A stretch of 16,390 nt of DNA from Dialister sp. UBA7295 (GTDB lineage: Bacteria > Bacillota > Negativicutes > Veillonellales > Dialisteraceae): NCBI GenBank assembly GCA_002471975.1, contig DKQZ01000070.1, positions 1 to 16,390 of the forward strand, written 5' to 3'. Each line of letters opens with the position of its first letter. Position 1 is the stretch's first letter. Position numbers and translations under genes: made by a program. The notes beneath the pieces are model-generated. The model worked only from the letters and a program-made list of their open reading frames with translations, did no database searches and was not told the DNA's origin. Of this stretch, positions 1 to 6,634 are shown one piece after another.

Positions 1-338
1 TCGCAACCGGCACAGGCCTGACTATGACCGGTGAAAAATTCCTCCGTCTCCAGACCATCGAAATCATCTGCCTCGGCCTCGTTGCATTCGCAGCAGGCAC
101 CGCAGGCGGCGTGGCATTTGGCCAGATCATGAGAATTGTATCCGGCAACAAGATCAACCCGCTGATCGGCTCCGCAGGCGTATCTGCCGTTCCGATGGCT
201 GCCCGTGTATCCCAGGTTGTCGGCCTGAAGGATAACCCGTCCAACTACCTGCTGATGCAGGCCATGGGCCCGAACGTAGCAGGCGTCATTGGTACCGCAG
301 TAGCAGCAGGCACCATGCTGGCTCAGTTCGGAGGCTGA
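1..338 (+). CDS. Sodium-translocating decarboxylase beta subunit, C-terminal part (5' end outside window)
   Basis: This is the C-terminal end of the integral membrane beta subunit of a biotin-dependent, Na+-pumping decarboxylase (oxaloacetate, methylmalonyl-CoA or glutaconyl-CoA type). In this family the beta subunit decarboxylates carboxybiotin and exports Na+. The reading frame is open from position 3, so the start lies upstream of the window. The motif NPLIGSAGVSAVPMAARV matches the conserved helix VIII of Klebsiella OadB, and the equivalents of Asn373, Gly377, Ser382 and Arg389 are all present. It is followed by the typical ending NYLLMQAMGPNVAGVIG. The gene stops at TGA 336-338 and a strong terminator follows within 15 bases, so it is the last gene of its operon. 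In a Negativicutes host the methylmalonyl-CoA enzyme (MmdB) is a likely identity, but the substrate cannot be read from this fragment. Confidence 0.93.
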   Translation, partial: ATGTGLTMTGEKFLRLQTIEIICLGLVAFAAGTAGGVAFGQIMRIVSGNKINPLIGSAGVSAVPMAARVSQVVGLKDNPSNYLLMQAMGPNVAGVIGTAVAAGTMLAQFGG

Positions 339-351
339 TTCTTAGTCTCAC

Positions 352-395
352 GGCAATAAAAAAACATCCTCTTCGGAGGATGTTTTTTTATTGCC
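352..395 (+). terminator. Strong intrinsic terminator, 20-bp perfect stem with UUCG loop
   Basis: A perfectly paired 20-bp stem runs from GGCAAT at 352 to ATTGCC at 395, with the very stable C(TTCG)G loop at its top. The inner stem ACATCCTC/GAGGATGT is flanked by seven A on the left and seven T on the right, so it could terminate transcription on both strands. It lies 14 bases after the stop codon of the decarboxylase beta subunit. Confidence 0.92.
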
Positions 396-413
396 TGTTT
401 GAGAGATAGATGG

Positions 414-690
414 GTTGAGTCAGCTGCAGTATTCGGGTCTTAGCCTCACCACGGCATGCCGCTTTTTAGACTATTCCGAGATTTCGGGGTGCGGGATGCG
501 GGGTGCGGGAAGGTGGCGCCGCTGGTGCGGCGCAAATTTTTTATGGGGACTTTGCACAGGCGGGGTGAAAGCTCATTAGCAGTGGAAACCCGCCGAAGGC
601 CGTGCGCGGAGCGCACTATAAAAAATTGGTTTGCGGCAGCAAACCATATCCTTCACTGATCACTTTACACTTACCACTTGGTGCCCGCTC
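414..690 (+). repeat. Composite interspersed repeat A (module L plus inverted module R)
   Basis: The element opens with a leader (414-484) also found in the triplicated block at 10866-11378. A GCGGG-type heptamer array (485-511) then ends in AAGGTGG. Module L has hairpin GCGCCGC-TGGT-GCGGCGC at 516-533 followed by six T and ATGGGG, so it is also terminator-like. The centre carries GTGCGC-gga-GCGCAC at 602-616 and GGTTTGC-ggca-GCAAACC at 628-645. The right end (about 646-680) read in reverse is a GTG-type heptamer array ending GTGAAGGATATGG. The two ends therefore use different heptamer words. ORFs crossing this stretch are judged artefacts. Confidence 0.85.
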
Positions 691-710
691 TTAAGTCACA
701 AATTGTTTAA

Positions 711-863
711 GATGAAATAGGACAAACAAAAATCCCCGCTTTCGGGCAGGGGGAAAAGATCCGCATGGATTTCGAGTCAATCGGCTGCAGGGACTGTGGC
801 CTGTACACGCAGGGACGGAGCTGCCGTATGACGGAGGTGGCCGAGCAGTTTGTCATGTCGTGA
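711..863 (+). pseudogene. Possible remnant of a small Cys-containing protein (no good start)
   Basis: A frame open from 711 to the TGA at 861-863 encodes about 50 residues containing IGCRDCGLYTQGRSC, a CxxC pair with a third Cys further on, as in small metal-binding modules. The only ATG in frame with room for product is at 765, giving about 32 residues, and it has no convincing ribosome binding site at normal spacing. A stop at 708-710 closes the frame upstream. The residue pattern looks more protein-like than random, so a decayed gene fragment is possible. I do not recognise the family. The opposite strand is also open here (707-1060, TTG start) but its product looks like nothing known. Confidence 0.25.
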
Positions 864-918
864 ATCAAACCGTTTCGGATTGTATTTCCTGCCTTCTGGC
901 GGGGATTTTTATTTGTTT
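722..918. repeat. Inverted repeat flanking the 750-890 segment
   Basis: The segment at 722-739 (ACAAACAAAAATCCCCGC) is the near-perfect reverse complement of 899-918, which has a two-base AT insertion. The similarity continues inward with TTCGGGCAGG at 741-750 against CCTGCCTTCTGG at 888-899. The 200-base unit could fold back on itself. It encloses the possible gene remnant at 711-863. The remainder of the gap, about 920-1147, holds no gene, RNA or repeat that I can support. Confidence 0.55.
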
Positions 919-1147
919 CTTTGTATTGCTGCCGGCGGGCAATGGAAGCGGGGAAAATCATCCGGTCCGTCCTTCCGCCTGTTTCGATCGATACTGTACA
1001 TTCAGGTTCCTGAAGGATTTCCCGGGGGCCCTTTCTCCTGCCTCCGACTATATAGTACAAAAAGTTGATTTTATTTTTACTTTTTTATTATTAAATATTT
1101 TTATGTGAGTTGTTCAGAGCCATTTATATGAGCTTTATCCGAGTGGC

Positions 1148-1345
1148 AGGAGATAAGTGATAAGTGGTAAGCGAAGGTTGCGGCCCTGATGGGCCGCAAA
1201 TTATTTATGGGGACTTTGCACAGGTGGGGTGAAAGCTCATTAGCACTGATTGAACGCCAAAGGCCGTGCGCGATAGCGCACTATAAAAAATTGGTTTGCG
1301 AAAGCAAACCATATCCTTCACTTACCACTTATCACTTAACACTGC
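1148..1345 (+). repeat. Composite interspersed repeat B (module L plus inverted module R, matched ends)
   Basis: The left end is a GTG[A/G]TAA heptamer array (1151-1171) ending in AAGG. Hairpin TTGCGGCCC-TGAT-GGGCCGCAA occupies 1178-1199. The middle shares ATGGGGACTTTGCACAGG and GTGAAAGCTCATTAGCA with repeat A. Hairpins GTGCGC-gata-GCGCAC (1266-1281) and GGTTTGC-gaaa-GCAAACC (1293-1310) follow. The right end (about 1311-1342) is the inverse of a GTG-type array, so the two ends can pair. Compared with repeat A, the first stem differs on both strands together while the flanks are nearly identical. Confidence 0.88.
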
Positions 1346-1414
1346 CCACTTTTTCTGCAATGTTGACCCGGGATATGCGAAATCCGGAATCTATACCATA
1401 TATGACAATAGCGT

Positions 1415-1420
1415 TATAAT
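1415..1420 (+). promoter_or_regulatory. Candidate -10 box for the secreted protein gene
   Basis: A consensus TATAAT lies 31 bases upstream of the ATG, with a second overlapping TATAAT at 1420-1425. No good -35 hexamer is visible at 16-18 bases, so this is a weak call. Confidence 0.4.
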
Positions 1421-1451
1421 ATAATTATAAGAATTCCCGAAAGGAGGCGTT

Positions 1452-2483
1452 ATGATGAATATAAGAAGCAAAGCTCTGGGGACTCTGCTTCTGGCCCTGC
1501 TGCTGACGGGGGGAGTATTTCCCTCGCATGCGGCGGATATGAAGCCATCGGTGAAGGCGGAAGCTTTTGTTGCGGAGAAATCGAATCCTTCCAAACCGGA
1601 AGAGACTGTTTCTTCAGCAGCAGATGCGGATAGTACGGCAGCGGTGGAAGAAAAAACGGCCGCTGAGGAAGAAAAACCGGCAGTGAAAAAGCCGCAGGTG
1701 GATCCGCTGGCAGGACGCAGTGAAAAACTGGTTAAAGAGTTCTACCTCACTGACGGCGGTACCTATGACAAGGTAACGGAAATCATGGAAGGGCTCAATC
1801 CGGAGCTCACCGGTCTTCCGGCCGATAAGAATGCGTACTACCTTCGCATAGACAAGAAGCTGACGGATAAATATTTCCGCCGCGTCCGCGCTTATGATGA
1901 GACGTCCCATGAGCAGATCGGGGATTACTTCGTAGCCAGGGATAAGACTTCCGTATGGCGCATGGACGGCGAAGAACCGGGCATGATTTACGGGAGTGCA
2001 GAGAAACTTCTGAAGAAGAGCCGGCTGGTGGTCTATCCGAAGTATCTGGCTCTGGGCAGCAAGGGCGTCGTCCGTCTGCTGACGCCGGGTAATGTGCCTT
2101 TTACGGTCAGTGCCAAAAGTATGAACGAGGCCATTGCCACCATCGGCAGCGAAAATTCCGTGGAACCGGTGGCTGCAGGCAAGGCGGCTATCATGGTGGA
2201 CTATACCCTGGGCGACCAGAAGGGGACAGCTGTCCGGGAAGTCAATGTGGTGACCAAAGAGCAGCTGCAGCAGATGATTTATGATGCCTATGTCACCCGC
2301 ATCTATATGGAACGGATGATGTGGTACGATGATTTCTGGGGCTGGCCATACTGGGGCGGCTGGTACGGCTACCGCCGTCACCCGGGACCACCGCCGAGAA
2401 GAGGCCACAGGCCCCCGCCGCCTCGTGACGGCCATGGCCACAGGCCCCCGCCCGGTGGACACAGACCACCGCCGAAGAAATAA
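1452..2483 (+). CDS. Secreted protein with Ig-like region and aromatic, Pro/His/Arg-rich tail
   Basis: This 343-residue protein is unfamiliar by name. Residues 1-27 form a signal peptide (hydrophobic LGTLLLALLLTGGVF, likely cleavage after SHA), so it is exported. Residues 40-82 are a low-complexity Ala/Glu/Lys/Pro linker. Residues 88-180 look like a folded domain (YFRRVRAYDE, IGDYFVARDKTSVWRMD). Residues 190-266 resemble a bacterial Ig-like strand pattern (YLALGSKGVVRLL, then ENSVEPVAAGKAAIMVDYTLGD). Residues 288-307 are packed with Trp and Tyr, and residues 308-343 are nearly all Pro, Arg, Gly and His and end PPPKK. Two adjacent ATGs (1452, 1455) follow AAAGGAGG at 1440-1447, and either could start. 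The gene stands alone between repeats. The tail may bind the cell wall, a surface or metal; this is inference. Confidence 0.88.
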   Translation: MMNIRSKALGTLLLALLLTGGVFPSHAADMKPSVKAEAFVAEKSNPSKPEETVSSAADADSTAAVEEKTAAEEEKPAVKKPQVDPLAGRSEKLVKEFYLTDGGTYDKVTEIMEGLNPELTGLPADKNAYYLRIDKKLTDKYFRRVRAYDETSHEQIGDYFVARDKTSVWRMDGEEPGMIYGSAEKLLKKSRLVVYPKYLALGSKGVVRLLTPGNVPFTVSAKSMNEAIATIGSENSVEPVAAGKAAIMVDYTLGDQKGTAVREVNVVTKEQLQQMIYDAYVTRIYMERMMWYDDFWGWPYWGGWYGYRRHPGPPPRRGHRPPPPRDGHGHRPPPGGHRPPPKK

Positions 2484-2523
2484 AGAATCTGTGGGCTGGC
2501 AGGAATTTACTGTTTTTTAAAAT

Positions 2524-2745
2524 CGGGGGAAAGGGGTAAGGGAAAAGGGGAAAGGGAAGGATATGGTTTTCCTTCGGAAAACCAATTTTATATAGTGCGC
2601 TTCGCGCACGGCCTTCGGCGGGCTGCTACTGCTGACGAGCTTTTATTCTCGCCTGCGCAAAGTCCCCGTATATTCTCGCGCCGCATCAGCGGCGCCACCT
2701 TCCCTTTTCCCTTACCCCGTATCCCTTACCCCTGTTTCTTCCCCC
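2524..2745 (-). repeat. Composite interspersed repeat C, inverted orientation, GGG-type ends
   Basis: This is a reverse copy of the A/B type. The left end (2524-2560) is a GGG[A/G]nnn heptamer array ending GGGAAGGATATGG. Hairpin GGTTTTCC-ttc-GGAAAACC spans 2565-2583 and is followed by AATTTTATA, so it may terminate the upstream gene. GTGCGC-ttc-GCGCAC is at 2595-2609 and GCGCCGC-ATCA-GCGGCGC at 2678-2695. The right end (about 2696-2738) is the inverse of a GGG-type array ending AAGGTGG. Both arrays share the GGG word and can pair. The repeat fills the gap between the secreted protein and the next gene. Confidence 0.88.
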
Positions 2746-2819
2746 TCGCCTGTCTAAAAATTGCTTGCTTTATCCTTTGAATCTTGATAAACTATAGACT
2801 GTATAAGGAGAGTATGACC

Positions 2820-3131
2820 ATGCAGTTAATAGATTTATCTGATGTGAAAGATTTCCATGCAGGACGGTTCCTGCTGTTCTGGCTGATTGCTTCCATTGTG
2901 GCTGTCATTGTGGCTTACAGTATCGGTCAGGAAAACAAGCATAAATGGTTCCGCCAGAGAAGCACGAACGGTATTTTTGAAAGGCGCGGCGTATTTGGCA
3001 ACCTGAGCCTTCTGGGCGTCCCCACATCCATTCCGGGACTCCTCATTACGATTGGAATTTTCGCAGCTTCCGGACTCATCTGGGCGCTTCTCGTATTTGC
3101 AGTCCTTCCGATTTTCGGAATCAATCTGTAA
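2820..3131 (+). CDS. Small two-helix membrane protein of unknown function
   Basis: The product has 103 residues and I do not recognise its family. A short amphipathic N-terminus is followed by a first membrane helix (about residues 17-36), a charged loop (QENKHKWFRQRSTNGIFERRGVFG) and a second membrane segment (about 73-99). The Lys/Arg-rich loop should face the cytoplasm. The start at 2820 sits 9 bases after AAGGAG (2805-2810). ATG 2814, in frame and two codons upstream, is only 3 bases from that site and is less likely. A dedicated terminator follows at 3186, so it is a single-gene unit. It lies just upstream of a decarboxylase beta subunit, but nothing in the sequence ties the two together. 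Confidence 0.82.
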   Translation: MQLIDLSDVKDFHAGRFLLFWLIASIVAVIVAYSIGQENKHKWFRQRSTNGIFERRGVFGNLSLLGVPTSIPGLLITIGIFAASGLIWALLVFAVLPIFGINL

Positions 3132-3185
3132 TCAAATGAATAATCCCTTTCCTGCGGATGGCACGGGGGCAGGAAATAAAAGGAC

Positions 3186-3219
3186 AGACCTGGCATTGAA
3201 AAATGTCAGGTCTTTTTTT
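3186..3219 (+). terminator. Intrinsic terminator of the two-helix membrane protein gene
   Basis: Stem AGACCTGGCATT pairs with AATGTCAGGTCT (one G-U pair) around a GAAA loop, followed by seven T. This is a classic rho-independent terminator 54 bases after the stop codon, and it is not of the interspersed-repeat type. Confidence 0.93.
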
Positions 3220-3231
3220 AAAAATAGAAAT

Positions 3232-3432
3232 AGTGATAAGTGAGTAGTGGTAAGTGATCAGTGGCGGTGGCGCCGCTTTCGCGGCGCAAGTATTTATAGA
3301 GCTTTCCCTTCAATGAGGCCAGAGGCCGTGCGCGAAGCGCACTATATAAAATTGGTTTCCGCAGGAAACCATATCCGCCCCGACAGCCCCGACACTCCCG
3401 ATATGCCCGACATTCCCGATTCAAAAGCTTAT
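3232..3432 (+). repeat. Composite interspersed repeat D, unmatched ends
   Basis: The left end (3232-3262) is a GTG-type array (GATAAGTG, GGTAAGTG and variants) leading into GGTGG. Hairpin GCGCCGC-TTTC-GCGGCGC is at 3270-3287, GTGCGC-gaa-GCGCAC at 3328-3342 and GGTTTCC-gca-GGAAACC at 3354-3370. The right end (3371-3422) read in reverse is a 9-base TCGGG array with boundary CTTTTGAATCGGG. Left and right words differ, as in repeat A. The repeat fills the gap up to the next promoter and leaves only about 75 bases of unique sequence before the start codon at 3498. Confidence 0.87.
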
Positions 3433-3436
3433 CCGC

Positions 3437-3442
3437 TATAAT
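3437..3442 (+). promoter_or_regulatory. Candidate -10 box for the second decarboxylase beta subunit
   Basis: Consensus TATAAT lies 55 bases upstream of the ATG, immediately beyond the end of repeat D. The -35 position falls inside the repeat's outer TCGGG array and does not match TTGACA. An alternative TATACT is at 3459-3464. Confidence 0.4.
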
Positions 3443-3497
3443 GCTCATCTTTATTTTATATACTATATGAAGATTTTATTCCCAACAGGAGGTACAC

Positions 3498-4649
3498 ATG
3501 ACAGTCTGGGAAAGTATTGCAAAGGAATTATTCAGCGGGGTCCTCGGCATGGGGGATCCTCTGGTATGGGTGATGATGGCCATCGGGGCCATTCTCATCT
3601 GGCTGGGGGTGAAGAAGGATTATGAACCGGTGCTGCTCTTCCCTATGGGTGTGGGCTGCATCCTGGCGAATATTCCCGGTCATTTCGCAGTGATCCCCAC
3701 GTCGGGCGGGGAACCGGGTTTCCTTTCCGTCCTCTATCAGGCAGGGATTGCCAATGAACTTTTCCCGGTGCTCATCTTTATCGGTGTAGGGGCCATGTGT
3801 GAATTCGATCCATTAATCCGTGCGCCCTATGTCATGATTTTTGCGGCAGCTGCCCATTTCGGCATCTTTGCGGCCACCCTGGCGGCAGCCATGGTGGGAT
3901 TCCCCTTCAATGAAGCTGCATCCATCGGCATCATCGGCGCAGCTGACGGGCCCACCACCATTTTCGTAGCTCAGAAATTTGCGACGAACCTCCTGGCGCC
4001 CCTTACGGTAACCGCCTTCTGCTATATGTCTCTGGTGCCCATTATCCAGCCGCCTATCGTGAAGCTTCTCACCACAAAGCATGAAAGGCGGATCCGCATG
4101 GCTTACCGGGAGGAAAAACCGGTATCGAAGACGGCTCTTTTCCTTTTCCCCCTGATGATTGTAGTCATTGCCGGGATTCTGGCGCCTATTTCTGTACCCT
4201 TAATCGGTGCCCTCATGTTTGGCAACCTTCTCAAAGTGTCCGGAGTGACCGAATCCCTTTCGGATACGGCCCAGAATGAACTGTCCAACCTGACTACCCT
4301 GCTTCTTGGAATTACGGTAGGCGGGACTATGACGGCTGAAAATATCCTCACCCTGGATGTATTGAAAATCCTCTGCCTCGGAGCGATTGCCTTTGTTTTC
4401 GATACAGTGGGAGGCCTGGTTTTTGCAAAAATCGCCAACCTTTTCCTCACGAAGAAAATCAATCCCATGATTGGCGCCTGCGGTATTTCCGCATTCCCCA
4501 TGTCCGGCCGTCTCATTGCAAAGATGGCTCTCAAGGAAGACCATACGAACTACATCATCCAGCATGCCATGGGCGTCAATGTGGCAGGCCAGGTGGCATC
4601 GGTGGTAGCCGGCGGTCTCGTGCTGGCTCTCATTCCCGTATTAATGTAA
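3498..4649 (+). CDS. Sodium-translocating decarboxylase beta subunit, complete (OadB/MmdB/GcdB family)
   Basis: This 383-residue polytopic membrane protein is the carboxybiotin decarboxylase and Na+ channel subunit of a biotin-dependent decarboxylase. Landmarks of Klebsiella OadB are intact: Asp150 in GAADGPT (Asp203 equivalent), Tyr176 in CYMSLVPIIQPP (Tyr229), and the helix VIII motif NPMIGACGISAFPMSGR with Asn322, Gly326, Ser331 and Arg338 (Asn373, Gly377, Ser382, Arg389). It should therefore be active if it meets a biotin carrier. Length is normal for the MmdB/GcdB type. It starts at ATG 3498, about 6 bases after AGGAGG. The only partner here is the 39-residue protein 10 bases downstream. 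No alpha (carboxyltransferase) or biotin carrier gene is adjacent, so it must share subunits encoded elsewhere or have another role. It is clearly diverged from the copy at 1-338 (ACGISAFPMSGR versus SAGVSAVPMAAR). Confidence 0.95.
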   Translation: MTVWESIAKELFSGVLGMGDPLVWVMMAIGAILIWLGVKKDYEPVLLFPMGVGCILANIPGHFAVIPTSGGEPGFLSVLYQAGIANELFPVLIFIGVGAMCEFDPLIRAPYVMIFAAAAHFGIFAATLAAAMVGFPFNEAASIGIIGAADGPTTIFVAQKFATNLLAPLTVTAFCYMSLVPIIQPPIVKLLTTKHERRIRMAYREEKPVSKTALFLFPLMIVVIAGILAPISVPLIGALMFGNLLKVSGVTESLSDTAQNELSNLTTLLLGITVGGTMTAENILTLDVLKILCLGAIAFVFDTVGGLVFAKIANLFLTKKINPMIGACGISAFPMSGRLIAKMALKEDHTNYIIQHAMGVNVAGQVASVVAGGLVLALIPVLM

Positions 4650-4659
4650 GGAGGAAATT

Positions 4660-4779
4660 ATGTCCAGCGTAGAATCTGCTTTAACCATGATGGTCATCGC
4701 CTATCCTCTTCTTTTCGTAGTGATGGCTCTCTTTGCGGGGCTGACTTATCTGCTCAATAAGGCGTTTCCGAAAGATTGA
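4660..4779 (+). CDS. 39-residue single-helix membrane protein, probable small decarboxylase subunit
   Basis: The frame starts at ATG 4660, 10 bases after the beta subunit stop, with TAAGGAGG overlapping that stop (4647-4654). This indicates translational coupling. It reads MSSVESALTMMVIAYPLLF, then more hydrophobic residues, and ends NKAFPKD. It is essentially one membrane helix with a short charged C-terminus. By position and shape it resembles the gamma/delta-type small subunits (OadG, MmdD, MmdE) that hold Na+-pump decarboxylases together. It is much shorter than those and lacks any Pro/Ala linker or zinc-binding tail. The family assignment is inference from context. Its reality is well supported by the ribosome binding site and the terminator right after it. 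Confidence 0.8.
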   Translation: MSSVESALTMMVIAYPLLFVVMALFAGLTYLLNKAFPKD

Positions 4780-4782
4780 AAG

Positions 4783-4912
4783 TTGGAAATAGTGGTAAGT
4801 GATAAGTGGTAAGTGAAGGTGGGCGCCTGTGAAATAAATGGGCGCCCTTTTTTATATTTAAATTGGTTGACAGCTAACAACTAACGGCTAATCACTTATC
4901 ACTAACATCTTC
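4783..4912 (+). repeat. Interspersed repeat E carrying the terminator of the beta-subunit operon
   Basis: A GTG[A/G]TAA heptamer array (about 4789-4819) ends GTGAAGGTGG and runs straight into the hairpin. The right end (about 4865-4908) read in reverse is another 7-base array (GTTAGTG, ATAAGTG, GTTAGTT and variants). The core is short and has no module R hairpins. Confidence 0.8.
4821..4853 (+). terminator. Intrinsic terminator inside repeat E
   Basis: GGGCGCC (4821-4827) pairs with GGCGCCC (4841-4847), followed by six T. It lies 41 bases after the stop of the 39-residue gene and terminates that operon. Confidence 0.9.
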
Positions 4913-4931
4913 CCCATCCTTTTCTTTATCA

Positions 4932-4940
4932 TGCTATAAT
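4932..4940 (+). promoter_or_regulatory. Extended -10 promoter of the M18 aminopeptidase gene
   Basis: TGCTATAAT is an extended -10 element (TGn then consensus TATAAT) 34 bases upstream of the ATG. There is no clear -35 box at 17 bases, which extended -10 promoters can tolerate. Confidence 0.6.
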
Positions 4941-4974
4941 AGTACTGTAAAAATCACCAAAGGAGGACATACTC

Positions 4975-6348
4975 ATGAAAGAACCATACAGCAGAACGAA
5001 GTCCGTGTGGCAGCGGATGAACCAGACTGAAAGAAAGGCGGTCATGGCTTACGGAGAAAAGTACAAAGCTTTCCTCGATACGGCCCGGACCGAACGGCTC
5101 GCAGTCACTGAAATCCTGCGTCAGGCGGAAGAAAAAGGTTTCAAGCCCCTTTATGAAATGAAAGAATTGAAGCCGGGCGATAAAGTTTACTGGAACCAGA
5201 AGGGGAAATCCGTCATTCTGGCAGTCATCGGGGAAGAACCGGTACATGAAGGAATCAAAATCGTAGGCTCCCACATCGATTCGCCCAGACTTGACCTCAA
5301 GGCCAATCCGGTGCGTGAGGCAGAAGGAGTCGTTTATTTCCGCACCCATTATTATGGGGGAATCAAGAAATACCAGTGGCCTACCATCCCTCTGGCCTTA
5401 ATCGGCGTGATTTTCAGGAAAGACGGCACAAAAGTAGAAATCAATGTGGGCATGAAAGAAGAGGACCCCATATTCTATATTTCCGACCTTCTCATCCATA
5501 TGGCCCAGGACCAGATGAAGAAACCTCTGGCAGAAGGCATCACCGGCGAACAGCTGCAGGCCATTGCCTGGACGAATATCGAAGGCAAGGCCAAAGCAAA
5601 AGAACTGTTCATGAAATTCCTGAAAGAAACCTATGGAATTGAAGAAGAAGACTTTGCAACGGCCGAGCTGGAACTGGTACCGGCCACAAAGAGCAGGGAC
5701 GTGGGCTTCGACCGGTCCCTCATCGCTTCCTACGGACAGGATGACCGGGTCTGCTCCTATGCAAACCTGGCAGCCATTCTCGATGCCAGACCGGGCGTAA
5801 AGACCCAGGCGGCCCTCCTTACGGATAAGGAGGAAATCGGATCCTATGGAAATACGGGCATGGAATCTTCCTATTTCGTCAAATTCGTCATGAAAATGCT
5901 CGCCCTCCAGGGACAGAATTCAATTCTTGACTTCTATGAAACGATGGAAAACAGCGAAATGCTTTCCGCAGACGTGAACTCCTGCCTGGACCCCATGTTC
6001 CCCGAAGTTTCCGAAAGGGACAATGCTTCCTTCCTGGGCTATGGCGTAAACCTGACGAAATATGGCGGATCCCGAGGCAAGGGCGGCAGCAATGATGCCA
6101 ATGCGGAATTCCTCCAGAAAATCAGGACCATTTTCGACGAGGCCGGTGTGTGCTGGCAGATCGGGGAACTGGGCAAAGTCGATCAGGGCGGCGGCGGAAC
6201 CATTGCCTTCATGATGGCCGACTGGGGCGCAGAAGTGGTCGACTGCGGGACGGCCATGCTCTCCATGCATTCTCCCTATGACCTGCTCTCCAAAGCCGAT
6301 GCCTATGAGACATATCTGGCGTACAAGGCATTTTTTGAAAGCAAGTAA
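4975..6348 (+). CDS. M18 family zinc aminopeptidase
   Basis: This is a complete 457-residue cytosolic metallo-aminopeptidase of family M18 (aspartyl aminopeptidase/aminopeptidase I type). The family trims N-terminal residues from peptides using a two-zinc centre. All expected metal and catalytic positions are visible: His100 in GSHIDSPRLDLK, Asp256 in GQDDRVCSY (bridging ligand), Glu286-Glu287 in DKEEIGS (general base and ligand), Asp333 in SADVN and His432 in SMHSPYDLLSKAD. The start at 4975 has AAAGGAGG at 4959-4966 and an extended -10 promoter upstream. It is monocistronic, with its own terminator at 6403. It has no signal peptide and probably serves peptide catabolism. The substrate preference (acidic or neutral residues) cannot be fixed from sequence alone. 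Confidence 0.97.
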   Translation: MKEPYSRTKSVWQRMNQTERKAVMAYGEKYKAFLDTARTERLAVTEILRQAEEKGFKPLYEMKELKPGDKVYWNQKGKSVILAVIGEEPVHEGIKIVGSHIDSPRLDLKANPVREAEGVVYFRTHYYGGIKKYQWPTIPLALIGVIFRKDGTKVEINVGMKEEDPIFYISDLLIHMAQDQMKKPLAEGITGEQLQAIAWTNIEGKAKAKELFMKFLKETYGIEEEDFATAELELVPATKSRDVGFDRSLIASYGQDDRVCSYANLAAILDARPGVKTQAALLTDKEEIGSYGNTGMESSYFVKFVMKMLALQGQNSILDFYETMENSEMLSADVNSCLDPMFPEVSERDNASFLGYGVNLTKYGGSRGKGGSNDANAEFLQKIRTIFDEAGVCWQIGELGKVDQGGGGTIAFMMADWGAEVVDCGTAMLSMHSPYDLLSKADAYETYLAYKAFFESK

Positions 6349-6362
6349 TGAGTCAAATATAT

Positions 6363-6428
6363 AATCGTTCATCGTGATTCGTTGTTCGTTCTTCGTAAAA
6401 GCAGCGCCCCATTTGGGGCGCTATTTTT
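6363..6428 (+). terminator. TCGT heptamer array plus intrinsic terminator after the aminopeptidase
   Basis: From 6365 the sequence repeats TCGTnnn every 7 bases four times, then reaches the stem AGCGCCCC (6403-6410), loop ATTT, GGGGCGCT (6415-6422) and ATTTTT. The layout (heptamer array, A/G-rich joint, GC hairpin, T tract) matches the module L repeats elsewhere, here with its own word. Traces of further repeat sequence (GGTAAGTGATAGTGG, CACAGGCGGG) continue to about 6515. Confidence 0.88.
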
Positions 6429-6634
6429 GTATGTGGGTCGCTGCACAGGCGGGTTATGGAAAAGCGGTAAGTGATAGTGGCAGGCATCCGAAAGGAGGCC
6501 CGCTTTTTTTTATAGGGGAAACAGGGAGCTGATGGATAGGGAATCGGTTTGGCCGGGACCTGTTCATGGGCAGAACGGAGATTTAATGAATTTCTAATGA
6601 TACAAATCGCATTTTTTTTCTACTATATGTATAG

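Noticed and set aside
707..1060. 117-codon minus-strand frame with TTG start
   Set aside because: Its residue make-up looks random, there is no ribosome binding site at the start, and it overlaps the inverted repeat and the more protein-like plus-strand frame.
478..3432. CRISPR array suspected from short regular repeats
   Set aside because: Units are 7-10 bases without spacers of constant length, and no cas gene is present.
4867..4940. TTGACA at 4867-4872 as -35 for the aminopeptidase promoter
   Set aside because: It is 62 bases from the TATAAT, far beyond a usable spacing, and lies in the end of repeat E.
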